Positions 13,504 through 13,944 of a stretch of 13,944 nucleotides of DNA are shown one piece after another. Position numbers and translations under genes: made by a program. The notes below the pieces were generated by a model. It was not told the DNA's origin. It did no database searches and was given only the letters and a program-made list of their open reading frames with translations. Every line of letters starts with the position of its first letter. Positions within the stretch are counted from its first letter, which is position 1. The stretch comes from Alphaproteobacteria bacterium. GTDB taxonomy: Bacteria; Pseudomonadota; Alphaproteobacteria; Sphingomonadales; Emcibacteraceae. The stretch covers positions 1 through 13,944 of the forward strand of contig JAUILB010000041.1 in the NCBI GenBank assembly GCA_030432815.1. The letters are read 5' to 3'.

Positions 13504-13944
13504 ATGAACGAACTTGGCGATAAAATCATTGCCGGAAACCGAAGGGCCATAGCGAAGGCTATCACACTTATCGAATCGTCACGTTCTGATCATCAGAAAG
13601 AAGCGCAGGAATTACTAAATACGCTTCTGCCCTACACTGGGAACACAATACGTCTTGGTTTAACCGGTGTGCCGGGTGTGGGAAAATCCACATTTATTGA
13701 AAGTTTTGGAAAATTGCTTACTGGGCAGGGGATACGTGTTGCGGTACTTGCTGTTGATCCATCCTCGCATATTTCCGGTGGATCAATCCTTGGTGATAAA
13801 ACCAGGATGGAAGAACTGGCGCGTGATGAATTGGCATTTATCAGACCTACGCCATCGAAAGGAACGCTTGGCGGTACGGCACGTTACACCCGTGAGGCCA
13901 TGATGATACTCGAAGCAGCGGGATTTGATGTGATTATTGTTGAG
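13504..13944 (+). CDS. meaB: MeaB/ArgK-type P-loop GTPase, methylmalonyl-CoA mutase chaperone; 3' end outside window
   Basis: The reading frame stays open to the last base: 147 codons without a stop. The start ATG has AGGA 7 nt upstream and begins 1 nt after the TetR stop. The protein shows Walker A GVPGVGKS (55-62), the family segment DPSSHISGGSILGDKTRM, and the RPTPSKGTLGGTARYTREAM block, ending at the first part of the DVIIVE(T) strand. These are hallmarks of MeaB/YgfD (formerly ArgK). The family binds methylmalonyl-CoA mutase, gates loading of adenosylcobalamin with GTP hydrolysis and protects the enzyme from inactivation. A mutase gene would be expected elsewhere in the genome. Its place behind the regulator fits catabolism of odd-chain or branched acyl-CoA that ends in propionyl-CoA. 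The missing C-terminus holds the rest of the G domain and the dimerisation arm. Confidence 0.93.
   Translation, partial: MNELGDKIIAGNRRAIAKAITLIESSRSDHQKEAQELLNTLLPYTGNTIRLGLTGVPGVGKSTFIESFGKLLTGQGIRVAVLAVDPSSHISGGSILGDKTRMEELARDELAFIRPTPSKGTLGGTARYTREAMMILEAAGFDVIIVE

Noticed and set aside
13667..13903. Short plus-strand open frame near the right end
   Set aside because: It overlaps the MeaB-type gene in another frame; the MeaB frame is open to the window edge and carries clear P-loop motifs.

Overview
The window looks like chromosomal DNA of an alphaproteobacterium. The base composition is moderately AT-rich and coding is dense. The proteins read as alphaproteobacterial: a 17-kDa-antigen-type glycine-zipper lipoprotein, a short AroQ chorismate mutase, a MeaB-type GTPase next to beta-oxidation genes, and a TolB-like/TPR protein of a kind common in that class. 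The genus cannot be named from sequence alone. No rRNA, tRNA, CRISPR array or complete insertion sequence is visible.

Layout. (1) 1-1084: the 3' part of an outer-membrane lipoprotein gene (+) faces an FKBP-type prolyl isomerase lipoprotein (-), with a structured inverted repeat between them. (2) 1085-1311: divergent regulatory region with a promoter for the isomerase and a Pho-box-like array upstream of the inositol genes. (3) 1312-3152 (+): inositol-phosphate synthase translationally coupled to a sugar-phosphate-type nucleotidyltransferase. (4) 8135-3155 (-), convergent with block 3: UDP-sugar epimerase, CDP-alcohol phosphatidyltransferase, an exported protein of unknown family, a Wzx-like flippase and a chorismate mutase. 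(5) 8243-8671 (+): small membrane-anchored orphan, convergent with a TolB-like/TPR protein (-). (6) 10234-10458: non-coding gap holding an 86-bp element with perfect 20-bp terminal inverted repeats, possibly a MITE. (7) 12781-10459 (-): thiolase and acyl-CoA dehydrogenase, transcribed divergently from a TetR regulator (+) that is followed after 1 nt by a MeaB-type GTPase running off the window end.

How the genes may work together. Blocks 3 and 4 together look like a pathway for an inositol-phosphate-decorated lipid or glycolipid. Glucose-6-phosphate would be converted to inositol phosphate, activated as a CDP derivative, and transferred by a membrane CDP-alcohol phosphotransferase. An epimerase would supply a UDP-sugar, the flippase would move the product across the inner membrane, and the exported protein would act in the periplasm. 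This assembly is inference; the single enzyme families are well supported by motifs, except the exported protein. Block 7 is a fatty-acid or branched-chain acyl-CoA degradation unit, probably controlled by the divergent TetR protein, with MeaB linking it to methylmalonyl-CoA metabolism.
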